This document shows, one piece after another, positions 35,492 to 45,944 of a DNA stretch of 64,000 bases (position 1 is the first letter of the stretch; the number at the start of each line of letters is the position of its first letter). The stretch is from Taiwanofungus camphoratus (Eukaryota; Basidiomycota; Agaricomycetes; Polyporales; Taiwanofungaceae): positions 1,054,001 through 1,118,000 of the forward strand of contig CP021225.1 of NCBI GenBank assembly GCA_003999685.1, in the 5' to 3' direction. The notes beneath the pieces were generated by a model. It was not told the DNA's origin and made no database searches. It was given only the letters and a program-made list of their open reading frames with translations. The position numbers were made by a program, and so were the translations under genes.

Positions 35492-37900
35492 TCACCCTTG
35501 ATACGCGAAAGAAACAGCGCCGTATAGCCCAGCTTCTCTCCCGAGAAGTCCATGGCCATGCAAGATCTAAGACATAGATATCAGTATGCGCCACAATTCT
35601 CCTGCACTGCAGAGTCTAAGGATAGAACAAAACATACCTCCATCTTTCGCGCGTGCCACCCAATGCCGCTGCTCACATTTCCATTTGCGTCTGCCAGACG
35701 CTCAAGCTCAGTTCTCCATGGATGGGTTTGAGGCAAATCCCTTCTTAGAGTACTGCCGTTCCCTTCAGTGTACAGACTTGAGGACGAAGGCTCAGCAATC
35801 CATCCGCTCGCCACATCGACATACCAGCCTCGGCCTCCCTTGCTTTTGACGACGCGCCACGATCCCGCACCGGAGCCTACGCTGGTGAGAAGAGGCGTAG
35901 CCAGTTCGATAACGCGCAAGCGAGTGGGCGGCTCCGCGGTCTTGCTTCCAGGTGTGAGACTGAACGAGAACGGCGGCGTACACAGCGGCCTGATGAGTTG
36001 GGCATGCAACGCAATGGTTGCTTGGCGTGTAGACACCGTCTGACCGCCGTAGCCCAGCTCGGTCGACGTCCTCACCAGTGTGAGGACCTCCACTTTCGGC
36101 GCCTTGGTCTCCAGGAATGTCGCAACAGCGCCCAATTCCAAGTCGCGTACATGCGACAGGCCTAGCGAGCGCAGGTGTGGCTGTGGCGAGCACACGTCGA
36201 GCAGCAGAGCCTTCGTGACTGGGGCGCTAGATAGATCGAGGTACACGAGCTCGCCGCTCCTAAAACATGGGGCCCGCGCAAGGATCTCGTGGAGGTCAGC
36301 TTCGGAGAGGGACGAACGGAACGTCGAGTCGCCGTACAAACTGAGCTCGCGGATGTCCCTGGCTGCGGGGGCGTCGACCAAAAAGTCACGGATGCTCTCA
36401 CCTGTCAGCCAATTGCAGCGCTCGAGCGCTAGAGAGCGCAGTCTGATGGTGGGGGACGTTCCCAGTGCGGCGAGAAGGTCCGGTGTGATGCGCGTGCACG
36501 ACAAGTCCAGGTGTGTCAACGATGGCAACGCAAGAATAAATGGGTTTAGAATGTTCGGCTGCGCCGACTTGACGCCGCGCAGGCCAAGTCTTTGCAAACA
36601 CGGGAACGTGAGCGGTTCTTCGTGCACAGCACTGTGGACCCTGTACGTCCTGGCTTCCCGTGCATCTTCGTCTTCACTGCCTTCCGAGTCGGAAGCAGAA
36701 CTGTCGATGAGGTGATTATTTACGAACTCGGTCAACGCGTTGACAAAGACAGCGCTGACACATCCGGTAAGATCAATTGCTTCCAATTCCCTGCATTCTC
36801 TTCGCCTCTCGCGATCTTCCTCCTCAGTGTCGGAAGGATCGGCTACTACAACGTCGCGTCCACGAGAGGGACGCCCTCGGCCACGGAACGCAGATCCACG
36901 CAAGAGAAGTTCTTTCAAAACCGGTAATGTGAGGGCGCCGTCCATGTACTCAGTGGCGCCGAAGGCGGAAAGACTGGGCATCTCCTGTACAGAAATACGT
37001 AATTAAGAAACAGTGAACTTGATATACTGAGTTGAATGTCGTACCTTGAGAACAGATTGTAGTCTTTCACCAGTAACAAAACGATTGTTCACACCTTCCT
37101 CAACAGAGCGTCTCATACCGATGGTACGGAAGTGGTTGAAATCGAGGTGGCGTATCAGACGTCCTGGACGAGGGTCATCAGGCGTCGGTACTAGAGCAAA
37201 GGGGATGAGCATTTTTAATACAGGACAGAGTGTTTAAATTGCGATACCCACCGTAGACACCTGGATTGTCACGTTCCATGAGACTGCGGATAGCATCACT
37301 GATCGAGCGTACGAGCTGCCATCGGGCAGGACTCTTGCTCTTGGGCCTGAGACGTCTCGGGCTAGAATCACGACTAGTCAGAGGTGTGAGCAGCTCGGGG
37401 GGTATCGAGCCGTCCGGTCCACTCAGTTTCTCGAGTACTTTTTCGTGCAGCTCCAACGCTGCTGTCTTGTCGGTCACTGCACCCATGAGATCCTTAGCAG
37501 CTAATGCAACATTCTCGGCCACCTGTATAGTTTGTCCTACAATAAGTGCAGCTTGTTCCTGGTTGAGTTCCTCCTCGTCGCCCCCGGCAATCTCTTCCAC
37601 TAAGGACAGCCAGCACCGGGGTAGCCGTACTTCTACTTTGCGCCAGAGCCATGGCTTGGCTGCCTCGTACCAAGCTCGGTTGACGAGACAGAGGTTGGAA
37701 AGGGTCCTCCGGACAACAGAGTCGGTCCAGTGCGAAGGGGGAAAGGATGAAGGAAGAGAAGTCGGTATACACCCCTCGGAATGAAGGATTGGATCTAAGG
37801 ACGGCACTGCAGAAGGAAGACCAGCAGCGTAGACATAACCACAGACGACTGACAACAATTCAGGAGGGAACATGTCGACGAAGGTTGGATCCGGGGCCAT
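35492..37900 (-). CDS. F-box/leucine-rich-repeat protein
   Basis: Protein of about 745 residues resembling substrate-recognition subunits of SCF ubiquitin ligases. The N-terminus (MAPDPTFVD, start 37900) leads into an F-box-like segment, FPPELLSVVCGYVY, and after a gap LSNLCLVNRAWYEAAKPWLWRKVE, the helix pair typical of basidiomycete F-box proteins. A Ser/Arg-rich region follows. The body has degenerate leucine-rich repeats: LPSLTHLDLSCTRIT, LRSLALERCNWLT, IRELSLYGDSTF, LVYLDLSSAPVT, LRSLGLSHVRDL. An acidic insert (DSEGSEDEDA) interrupts them. The last small exon (GREAGLYGAVSFAYQG) lies beyond an intron near 35580-35630. Four exons. Target unknown. An upstream in-frame ATG at 37969 is possible but less likely. 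Confidence 0.8.
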
Positions 37901-38808
37901 TGCGATGAATATAAAGCCAATAGCTGCCGCTGATTCAGCGGAGTAGGTCGTAATGACTCGGAGGCACAAGTGGCAAAACAGAACAGTTGGTCCGACCTGG
38001 GGAAAGTCGGCATATGGTTCGAGTGGGTTTTATATGTGGCCATATGGTCACCGGAGAGGTCATATACGGACGGTGCCCTTGAATCCATTAGAGTGCAATT
38101 GCCAGTGTCTCGACTCATACGGCGTGATCTGCACGCAGTTGTGGCTCAGGTTCGGATCTGGCTTAGGGTCACTGGTCGATCTGCCTTCTCTCGGCTAAAG
38201 CCATCTAGAACACAACCTTCTTGGAAGGCAAATCCTCCGCTAGACATGTTCTTCAGCGTAGCAGGTTTCTTGTGCTTTCATTTCCACTTCTTACCTCTCA
38301 ACTTCTTCAAACGTTCCATCTTTGATTTTCACAGTCCCTCACACGTGATCACCCATGCTCCGGTCTCGCAGGAGGGATCATTCGAAAAATTTCAGCTCAG
38401 CACAGTCATATGTTCTGAGATTCCTCTTTGTTTGTCGCTGATGCTTGGTCCTCTATAGTGAAGCAGGATACGAACGTTTGTTGGGCTGAAACACGCGTGT
38501 CGGCTCGCCAGAGCTCTTACAATTTTCTTACGTCTTCCAATTGAACCAGTGAACTTTCCAGCTATACGCCAGAAAATAGGTATCCTCGCACCATCGACAC
38601 CCACGATGATGCGGACTACTAGGCTGCATCATGCATGACGCTAATGACAAGAATTCCAATTTCTGCCGCTAGTCTTCTATGCCGTGACCAGTGTGCATCG
38701 TGTATCTTGATTCGTTCGTGACCGCTACGGTTCCACCCTCCCGACTCATCTGGCCCGTCACAACTCAAGCGAAGGATCCCCAATTTCAATTGGTTACAGC
38801 AAGCTTCA

Positions 38809-39105
38809 ATGGCCCAATACAATCGCCCGCGTGCGTACGCCGAACGTGATACTTCAAGCGTGCTTCAGCCTCCGCACCTGACCCGTCCCTCTACCCGACC
38901 TCCGTTGCTACTTCGTTCTGATCCCGCGTTGCATAGTCTCCACGCCATCGGGGAACCCGGACGGATTAGATTATCTAGCCGAGCTTTGCGTCCGAGCACG
39001 TCGACTGTGTACCATGATTTGCCATCCCATCCACTGCTGTGGTACACCTTACGTATAGTGCAAACAACGCAAGTTCTGCTCGAGATGTTGCAACGGGTTG
39101 CGTAG
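38809..39105 (+). CDS. Possible small protein, 98 aa, unrecognised
   Basis: Single open frame beginning MAQYNRPRAYAER and ending MLQRVA. It is rich in Pro, Arg, Ser and Leu, and third codon positions favour pyrimidines as in nearby genes. No domain, signal peptide or membrane segment is visible. A GTACAC at codon 79 could also be a donor, but the next acceptor I tried leads into a stop. It may be a real lineage-specific gene or a chance opening. Confidence 0.3.
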   Translation: MAQYNRPRAYAERDTSSVLQPPHLTRPSTRPPLLLRSDPALHSLHAIGEPGRIRLSSRALRPSTSTVYHDLPSHPLLWYTLRIVQTTQVLLEMLQRVA

Positions 39106-39229
39106 GCCTCACTAACTGGGCACCTTCCTTTGTGTCGGGACAACTTACGGCAGCGCCACACCTCACAGATGCACCCACTGCCCAGAATTCATACCAAACG
39201 AGTGTATGTACGAGGGCACTTTTTCTCTT

Positions 39230-39403
39230 TCACACAGTGTGTCTCATCATTACTCCCCGTGATTCAGACGCTTTTTCGTGCTCGGGATGCATCCGCTCGT
39301 TGTCTCTGTAGAAGTTACTGTCACGGTGAGTCAATTCTCTGACCTGCTCCTTGTCGGACATCGACCCTTGAGGCATTCCGCTCATTGACCTTCTACTTGA
39401 CAT
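39230..39403 (-). CDS. Possible small protein or exon, 57 aa
   Basis: A frame starting at 39403 encodes MSSRRSMSGMPQGS, continuing with charged residues to MMRHTV and a TGA at 39230. The frame stays open upstream to about 39450, so it may be the last exon of a spliced gene whose earlier part overlaps the open frame at 39464-39685 (with ELMREHPSRLFKTLEHL). I could not join the two in one frame. The hydrophilic, charged composition looks protein-like; no family is recognised. Confidence 0.25.
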   Translation of the reverse strand: MSSRRSMSGMPQGSMSDKEQVRELTHRDSNFYRDNERMHPEHEKASESRGVMMRHTV

Positions 39404-41210
39404 TACACTGCGAGGGACGCCAAAAGTCAGGCGCAGAGGCGCGGTGTCAAGCCTGATACCGGGTCACAAGCTGTGGCAATTTGCTATGACCAGTGGGTGC
39501 TCTAGTTTAGTCCGTTCCCGCAAATGTTCTAGCGTCTTAAAGAGGCGCGAAGGGTGCTCCCGCATCAACTCTACCTCTGGGCAGTGAATCGAGCGCACGT
39601 TCTTCGACGGTCCGGATCGAACATGGCGTCCTCCGAACAACCCACCTCCTGCAGCTACGGACATAGGACCCCGCCTCTCATCCACTTACCTGTTCACTGT
39701 ACCTGAGTCGGACTCTATATTTGCTTTTCTCGTCTTCCGGCGTTCTCGCACCTGTCAACCACTGCCTTGCTGTGTAGCATTTGGAACACAGGTTGTATCT
39801 ACTTCACATACGGGAACGAATGAGCGGCCGGTGTCTCTGTGCGCTCTTGCACCGCCATAAACTTTACATCCCTCCAGTCTCCATCCTGCAGCTGCTTACG
39901 TTCAACAGGCTCAGCGTTCGTCGGCGTGGCAGAGTTCCAAATACAAGGGAGGTCTTTATCCGCTTGGAGACGGTGCCTCGATGAGCCGGCGCCTTCTTAG
40001 ACAGAGCATATGGTCTTCATTCTAGGGCACCATCGCTATGTATTAACCCGAGTCATCAATAGAAAATTTTGTGCGTGGCGCCTACGAAATGTGCCAGACA
40101 GCAATAGTCAGTGTGATACAGTGTGTATACACCCCATCATTGATGTCTTTACGATACACTGTGACTACAAGTACATCCAAGTACATGGCGTTGGCACGTC
40201 GCACCGGGGATGTCTGGTGTAATGTCATCTGGAGGTGCGAGACTGCAGAGCGCACAAAAGAACAACAGCGGTATGATTTTGCTGCATTCTTGTCCTTAAT
40301 TGGCTCCTGACATTATAGTACCGCACGATCGGTGTTCGACATACAATATATTCGTCTGTTGAAAAACTTGAAAAGCGGGCAACTTATACAGTTTTGACAC
40401 CGGCATGACATTGATACAGCACAAAGCTTCAGAACACGAATTTGAGTTTTTTTTGCAGTCGCGTGAACACACTAATCAGGCTGATACTGTGTCTGTAGGG
40501 TCCTTGAGAAGTATCGCTGATCAAATGGCCAAATGAATGCCTTACAACCCCCATTCGAAGTCCTTGGTCACGATTCAATTGTATATGAATGACTCGAACG
40601 CTCTCCTTGCGCATCACACCGCCTCCTCTCGGTCATATGGCACTCAGTCTCATGACAGCTTGAGGCGCTCCTCGACAAACGATGCGGAGGGCAGATTTGT
40701 CGTAACAGTGCATCAGCGTCACTTGTATTACGGCAGGAAACATTAGAGCACCGGATGAGCAGATAACATTTGTGGTCATTTGCTTACAGACAAGCAGTGG
40801 GCCGTTGAAGACGTTGAGATTAATTGGGTGGACGGAACGCTACACGGTCAAGTATCAAACTCTCCCAATACTATGAGTCTACACACGTTGCAATCCACTC
40901 TGGTATCGTCTTCCGTTAATTAGAGGCTGGGCTTGAACCTACTTCGATAACCCTTGGAACGGTCTCGATTGCAATGTTGATATCGTCGCAGAGGCTCCCT
41001 GTCGCCACCACTCAGTCCAGGAAGAAGAATCAAGAGGGTTGCGCAAGCCAATCGAAGTAGCCCTGCAATGAGGAAATAAAGCACAAAAACATCAGATGCT
41101 CTGATATGGTAACACTGCACCAAGAAGGATATCATAAATTAGCTGTGTAGTATGTGCTTTTGGACATGGAAATGGCGGCTGAACGGCTAGTTAACATAGG
41201 TCTACCTGAT

Positions 41211-41908
41211 CTACGCTTGCACGTAGAAGTCGTATTGCAACAGCATCCAGACAAGAGAAACGGCTTGACATCGTATGACCGAGAACGCGTGTGGAAGCAA
41301 AAATTGCGTAACAAACACTCAGTCAGTCACACGGTTGTGGGAACCAGAACATGCCCACGACTTACAGGATACGATCACTGGACTTATTACCGGAATGTTG
41401 ATGTTCGCGGTGCGGAAGATGAGAAGTTCTGAACCAAAATGTGCGAACGCGAAGAGGTAACTGAACAGCGCAAGATCATATATCCTGAAGTGAAGAATAA
41501 ATGCCATGACCTAGAACGTGTACAGCAAGCCTTGGCTTGCGGACGAACAACTCACGGTTTGCTGTTGATATAGTATGCGGCGTATAATCGTATAGCAGCA
41601 GATGTAAGAGTCCATATTGCAAATGTTCGGGCTTGCAGAGGAGTGACTGCACAAAAAATAGCTGAACCCCAGATTCACCGACACAGAGAGAAATGCGTAC
41701 CACTATGCGGAACAGCATTATACAGACGACGAGTCAACTTGATGGTTACGAAGTTTTGAACGGTGTTGAACACGGCCACGACCGCGACGAAGAGCTGCCA
41801 TTTTGGAAGCCACCCGGCTGCCTGAGGAAGCCCTACGAGTTGATCAAGCTCTGCCTGCGGTTATACACTGGATAGCATTCGAATGTACCTACAATCAGCG
41901 ACGGCCAT
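41211..41908 (-). CDS. ERG28: Ergosterol biosynthesis scaffold protein Erg28
   Basis: Small ER membrane protein that tethers the C-4 demethylation enzymes (Erg25/26/27) in ergosterol synthesis. Five short exons. The start at 41908 gives MAVAD; a 60-nt intron joins it to a segment containing LPQAAGWLPKWQLFVAVVAV. Further family-typical stretches are QARTFAIWTLTSAAIRLYAA, YDLALFSYLFAFAHFGSELL, FRTANI and, in the last exon, LQYDFYVQA before a TAG at 41211. The hydrophobic segments fit the four-helix Erg28 topology and the length (about 140 residues) is normal. No single exon exceeds about 50 codons, so ORF-based searches would miss it. A 36-nt alternative first intron was rejected as too short. 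Divergent from the 42125 gene. Confidence 0.88.
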
Positions 41909-42124
41909 GGTCGAAAGACACGAACAAGTCGTACTGTATACTTGTCAACTTGTCAGATTGCCGCACGCGCCGCGACGACGCTAGCCTTTTGAGCACGTGG
42001 GAACATTCCTAGTGTCCTCGGTTCAGACGTGCAAGGCATTTTACCCGACGCTGTTAGCGTCCAGTTTCGCCGTCTGGCGTTGCGTCCTGGTTTATTTGTG
42101 TTTCATGCAACGTCGAAGGCCCGA
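41909..42124. promoter_or_regulatory. 216-bp bidirectional promoter, ERG28 / 42125 gene
   Basis: Only 216 bp separate the two divergent start codons, so both core promoters must lie here. A palindromic E-box CACGTG at 41994-41999 sits near the middle, a candidate bHLH (for example Cbf1- or SREBP-type) site. Regulator assignment is inference. Confidence 0.5.
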
Positions 42125-45100
42125 ATGGCCCCGTCGACGTCCGCAGGTGTCCCCAGCAGCTTCCAGGACCGGCCGACCACCACTCGTTCAAATTCTGTCG
42201 CCAGCACCGCGAGCACTGGGGGCGCGTCTCTAAGACGTCGGTCGCGTACGAGGACCAGGACACTCACGTCGGCAAAGAGGGGGAAGAGCCTAGGTCCCTC
42301 AGAAAAAAGCAGGCATGGCCTAGAGGATAGTGGGTTTGTCGAACCTTTCACTGACAAGGATCTACCTCCCGTCCCAACTCTTCTATATGATGAGCCTCAA
42401 GAGATCAAAGTCTCATCTCGAGCCGAGACGTCTACTCGATTGGCACATCCGCCACGTAGGCCAAGGACTGCAGGATCAGAACGACGGCCTACAGCCGTGC
42501 AGGATTCAGACAAGGCTGTTCGACCTGGAAAGGGGAGGTCTGGAAGTCCCGATTTCATGCGTGGCAGACAGTCTAAATCGGAGGGCGGCTCTGTCAAAGG
42601 GGTAAGTTTATACTGCACTACAGCCCTCATGAAGGACTTATGATTCGCTAGTTCAATGCGAGGTCGCGTGGCGCGAGTCTCCCTCGTCAGGCCTTCAAAA
42701 CGACTGTGTCGTCCGACTCTTCCTCGCAGCCTAGTCCGAGTACCCCGGCTGAGGCATTTCACGACGCCTCTCGAGTTCAAGTAGTCGGCGGTGGACGGTC
42801 GTGTTTCAGAGATTCAGTTCTCACCCAGATTTCGTCGACATCGTCCTCGATATATCCTGCGTCGACTTATACGGGCTCGCGGACAGAGTCTTCTTTACCT
42901 TATACTCTTGACGAGGATCGGGATGATCTTTCATCATTTAACCCTGAAATCGTATCGCCCGATAAGCCTGAATTTGATGCAGACGATGTCTCGTATCGTC
43001 TGCGTCTCCTCGTAAATAACAACTACTTTCTTCCCCCCGCGCATGCGAAACCCTCGCCATTATCGTTGGCATCGCCTGAGGTCACCACAAACAAGAGAGG
43101 GTTCAACAAGTCCCCCAACTCTACCTTCCTGGACTTCTTCCGAATAGGAAAGTCCAAGTCGAGACCAACGACGCCTGCTACGCGCAGTCCACCGGCTGTC
43201 GATCACAATGCTGGCCCCGTTCTTCGCACGACGTCGGATTCTACCACTGCCTCTGGCTATGTATCACGGCCTCATGCCCGTTCATCATCACCCCAGACGC
43301 CTGCTGTACCCCCTCTTCCTCACCAGAACTCCATGAATCGAGTCGTGGTAGTCAAGGAACGGATGGACGACCTTGTCACGGCTGCCAAGGAGGCGGAGGA
43401 GGACATGAAGAACCGTGCTGATGGCCGCAGGACGAGAAGTCAGTCAACTCCAAGGGGAAAGGATCTACTCGATGTGATCGACCCTACTGATGCTGTCGAC
43501 CTACCTCCACCATCACCAGGCTATCCGTTCGCAGCTCAAGCATCCGCAGCTTACGGATTGGGTATCCAAGATTCGGTAGGAGCGGCAGTTTTGGCGGAAC
43601 AGCTACCTCCTCATAGTCCTGGTATCTGGTCGCTCAGCACAGAGGATTCTTGGCGGAAAGCACTGCTGCACGAGGCTGTCAGCCACTCATTGAGTAGTTA
43701 CTCGCCGGACAATTCGTTCGCTTCGTCGTCTGGTGGCCAATCTGCGCTCCCTTCTCCCACTGCGCCCTCTTCCAGTCCGGATTCTGGAATGCCAGCCAGG
43801 CCTTCTGAAGTATCGTCTACTTCGACTCCTAGAAATAGGATAGGTCAGCGCATCCTGCAGGAGCAAAAGATCAGCAGCGGAGTAGAGCAGCCGCCTAGTC
43901 CCACAACTCCCACACAGACTCAGAGTCGCCCACTCAGTGAGATGACTTTATCGACGGCTTTCACCAGCACTCCAAAGGAGGCTACTCATCCCGCTTGGCA
44001 TATGTCCAGCAGCCCTCCTCGGGCGGAGACACCTTCCGAGACACATCCCCTCGCCCCACCCCCTCGCCGTAGTCAGATTATCAATCCTATGTACTCGCTT
44101 TCCGAGCCTGACCTTCCAGATGCGTGCCTGAGAGAGGGCGAACCAAGCTCGCTAATGTCGCCACATCCCTCAACGCAAATTGTACGCAAGGCCCTCTCTT
44201 CGCCAGGTCTTTCAGCAGCGCCGCCGCGTGATGTCGTCGCGAGTCCTCAGAGGTCTGCGCTTTCAATTACGCCGCCTCCTGTGTCGATCCATCAGAGGAT
44301 GTCGGCCCGTGCATCGCCAGCAATGGAAGGCGCCTGCGGTACCCCTTCATTCTCTTCCTATCGTAGCATGATGTCCGACGATGATCTGTCTTATGCGACA
44401 CCCCTGGACACAGACGCAGATCAGGCTCCACCAAGACCATCTGTGACGATTTCTCTTCCCTCTGAAGGCCGACCTTCCTTCCAATCAGAGTATTCAAATG
44501 CTTCACCTACAGCATCTGCATTCCACGATGCTCTATTCGGTAGCTACCGGTCACCTTCGGTGTTGTCTAGGCGTAGTTTCACTACTGCAGAAGGTTCTGG
44601 CCCGCCAAGAGGAGTGTCGCCTTTGCCTGCCCCGACTGTTGCTTCCCGTAGTTCCGTCGTATCGCCACCACCAAGAGTCTCATCTGCCATGGGTGCAACC
44701 GTCCTTCCTCCCCCACCGAGGGTGCGGGCCATCAAGCCCTTATACAGACCGTCACTGTCAGAGCATGGCTCCACCGGCGAGCTCGGTCGACCCTCGCTCA
44801 CTTCTACGGCACACGAGTCGTTCCTGGACATGTCTGAGTCATTAGCTGCCTCGGCCCCCGGACAGTCGCTTGCTGATCGTCGTGGTCGTCCACCGTCATC
44901 GTTGTTTTTGCAAATACCTAGCGATGACATTCCTGCGACTATTCATTCAGCTCCGGCGCCAGCCTCGCCTACTGCGTTCTTTGATCGCATTCAATCCCAT
45001 TTGGATCCTTTAGAGACCTCTGACGAAAGCGACGAGGACGACAGTCCTCCGGCTCCCTCTTCGGTGTTTGAGTCTCGTCCACGAGCAGTCTCAAGTCATA

Positions 45101-45540
45101 CTTCTAGCAGTAGCTCGCGCGCGATTATGAAACTGGGCAATCACTCCACGCCGCATTTCAGACCCCCTTCATCTCCGATGCAGGATCCCTCGCCGTTCGA
45201 TCTGGTTGACCGTAAACAACCTATTGGAAACGTGCCATATTCACCTCCTCGCGGTAACTACTTCTCTTCCAGGAAGAGGGGCATAGGTAATACGGACATT
45301 CCATTACTTCCTTTCAGACCAATCCCGCAAGATCGATCTATGAGCGCCGGTAGCTCTGCTCTACGACCTTCTAGTTCCATTAGCAGAAGGCCTGCGACCG
45401 CAACGCAGGCAGAGGACAAGGCTCCCCGGAAGCAGAGGGAGTCCTTGCAAAAATTCGATGGGATGTTGCTGCAGCATATGGAGGATGAGCGGGATAGGAT
45501 CAAGCGGATCACCAGTCACATTTCCACTTCAAAACGTTGA
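42125..45540 (+). CDS. Large Ser/Pro-rich low-complexity protein (1,121 aa)
   Basis: Two exons (42125-42601 and 42652-45540) with a 50-nt intron. Most of the chain is disordered: Ser/Pro/Thr-rich with many SP and TP dipeptides (such as PSPTTPTQTQS), several PPPP-type runs and basic patches (RRRSRTRTRTLTSAKRGK near residue 38). Only short stretches look ordered: FLDFFRIGKSKSR, RMDDLVTAAKEAEEDMK, and a C-terminal helix around LQKFDGMLLQHMEDERDR that could form a coiled coil. No catalytic domain is recognisable. This profile suits a phosphorylated scaffold, cytoskeletal or cell-polarity protein, but that is inference. The ATG at 42125 follows a short upstream region containing the ERG28 promoter; an earlier in-frame start is possible but lies in likely UTR. 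Confidence 0.85.
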
Positions 45541-45944
45541 TATTTGGCGGTCGCTATATACTCTTTATTTTCGTGCCGTTGTTTCTTGCTTGGATCACAT
45601 CGCATGCGTGTATACATCTTGTCACACTAGCAGCACATATTACGCTCCTTACAGCACTCCCGCTACTGCCATTCCTTGTTCATACCTGCTTGCAGGTTTC
45701 TTTTACGGTACATACCCTTCATGTCGACTATACCACATACATTCCTTTGTCTATACCTGCTTTATCTTACATTATCTTAACGCTATTTCCTTTGCTTTTT
45801 GGTCTCCTAGATTTCTCTAGAATGCAAAAGGTGTTCTGAGGCTGTATATATGATGGCTATAGAACTACAATTGTGGCGGAACATTCGCCAACAATAACCA
45901 GAGCAAATCGAAAGCATTGAGGATATTCAAGAACAATGTATATC

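Larger units (their letters stand above)
37901..41210. other. Interval with only weak small ORFs
   Basis: Upstream of the F-box gene and downstream of ERG28. It holds two small frames with coding character, listed separately (38809-39105 + and 39230-39403 -), but no recognisable family, repeat or RNA gene. The part from 39700 to 41210 is AT-rich in places, including a run of eight T near 40446, and shows nothing I can support. Confidence 0.4.

Noticed and set aside
36080-36715. 211-codon frame on the + strand
   Set aside because: It lies wholly antisense to the leucine-rich repeat exon of the F-box gene and is a mirror effect of its codon bias.
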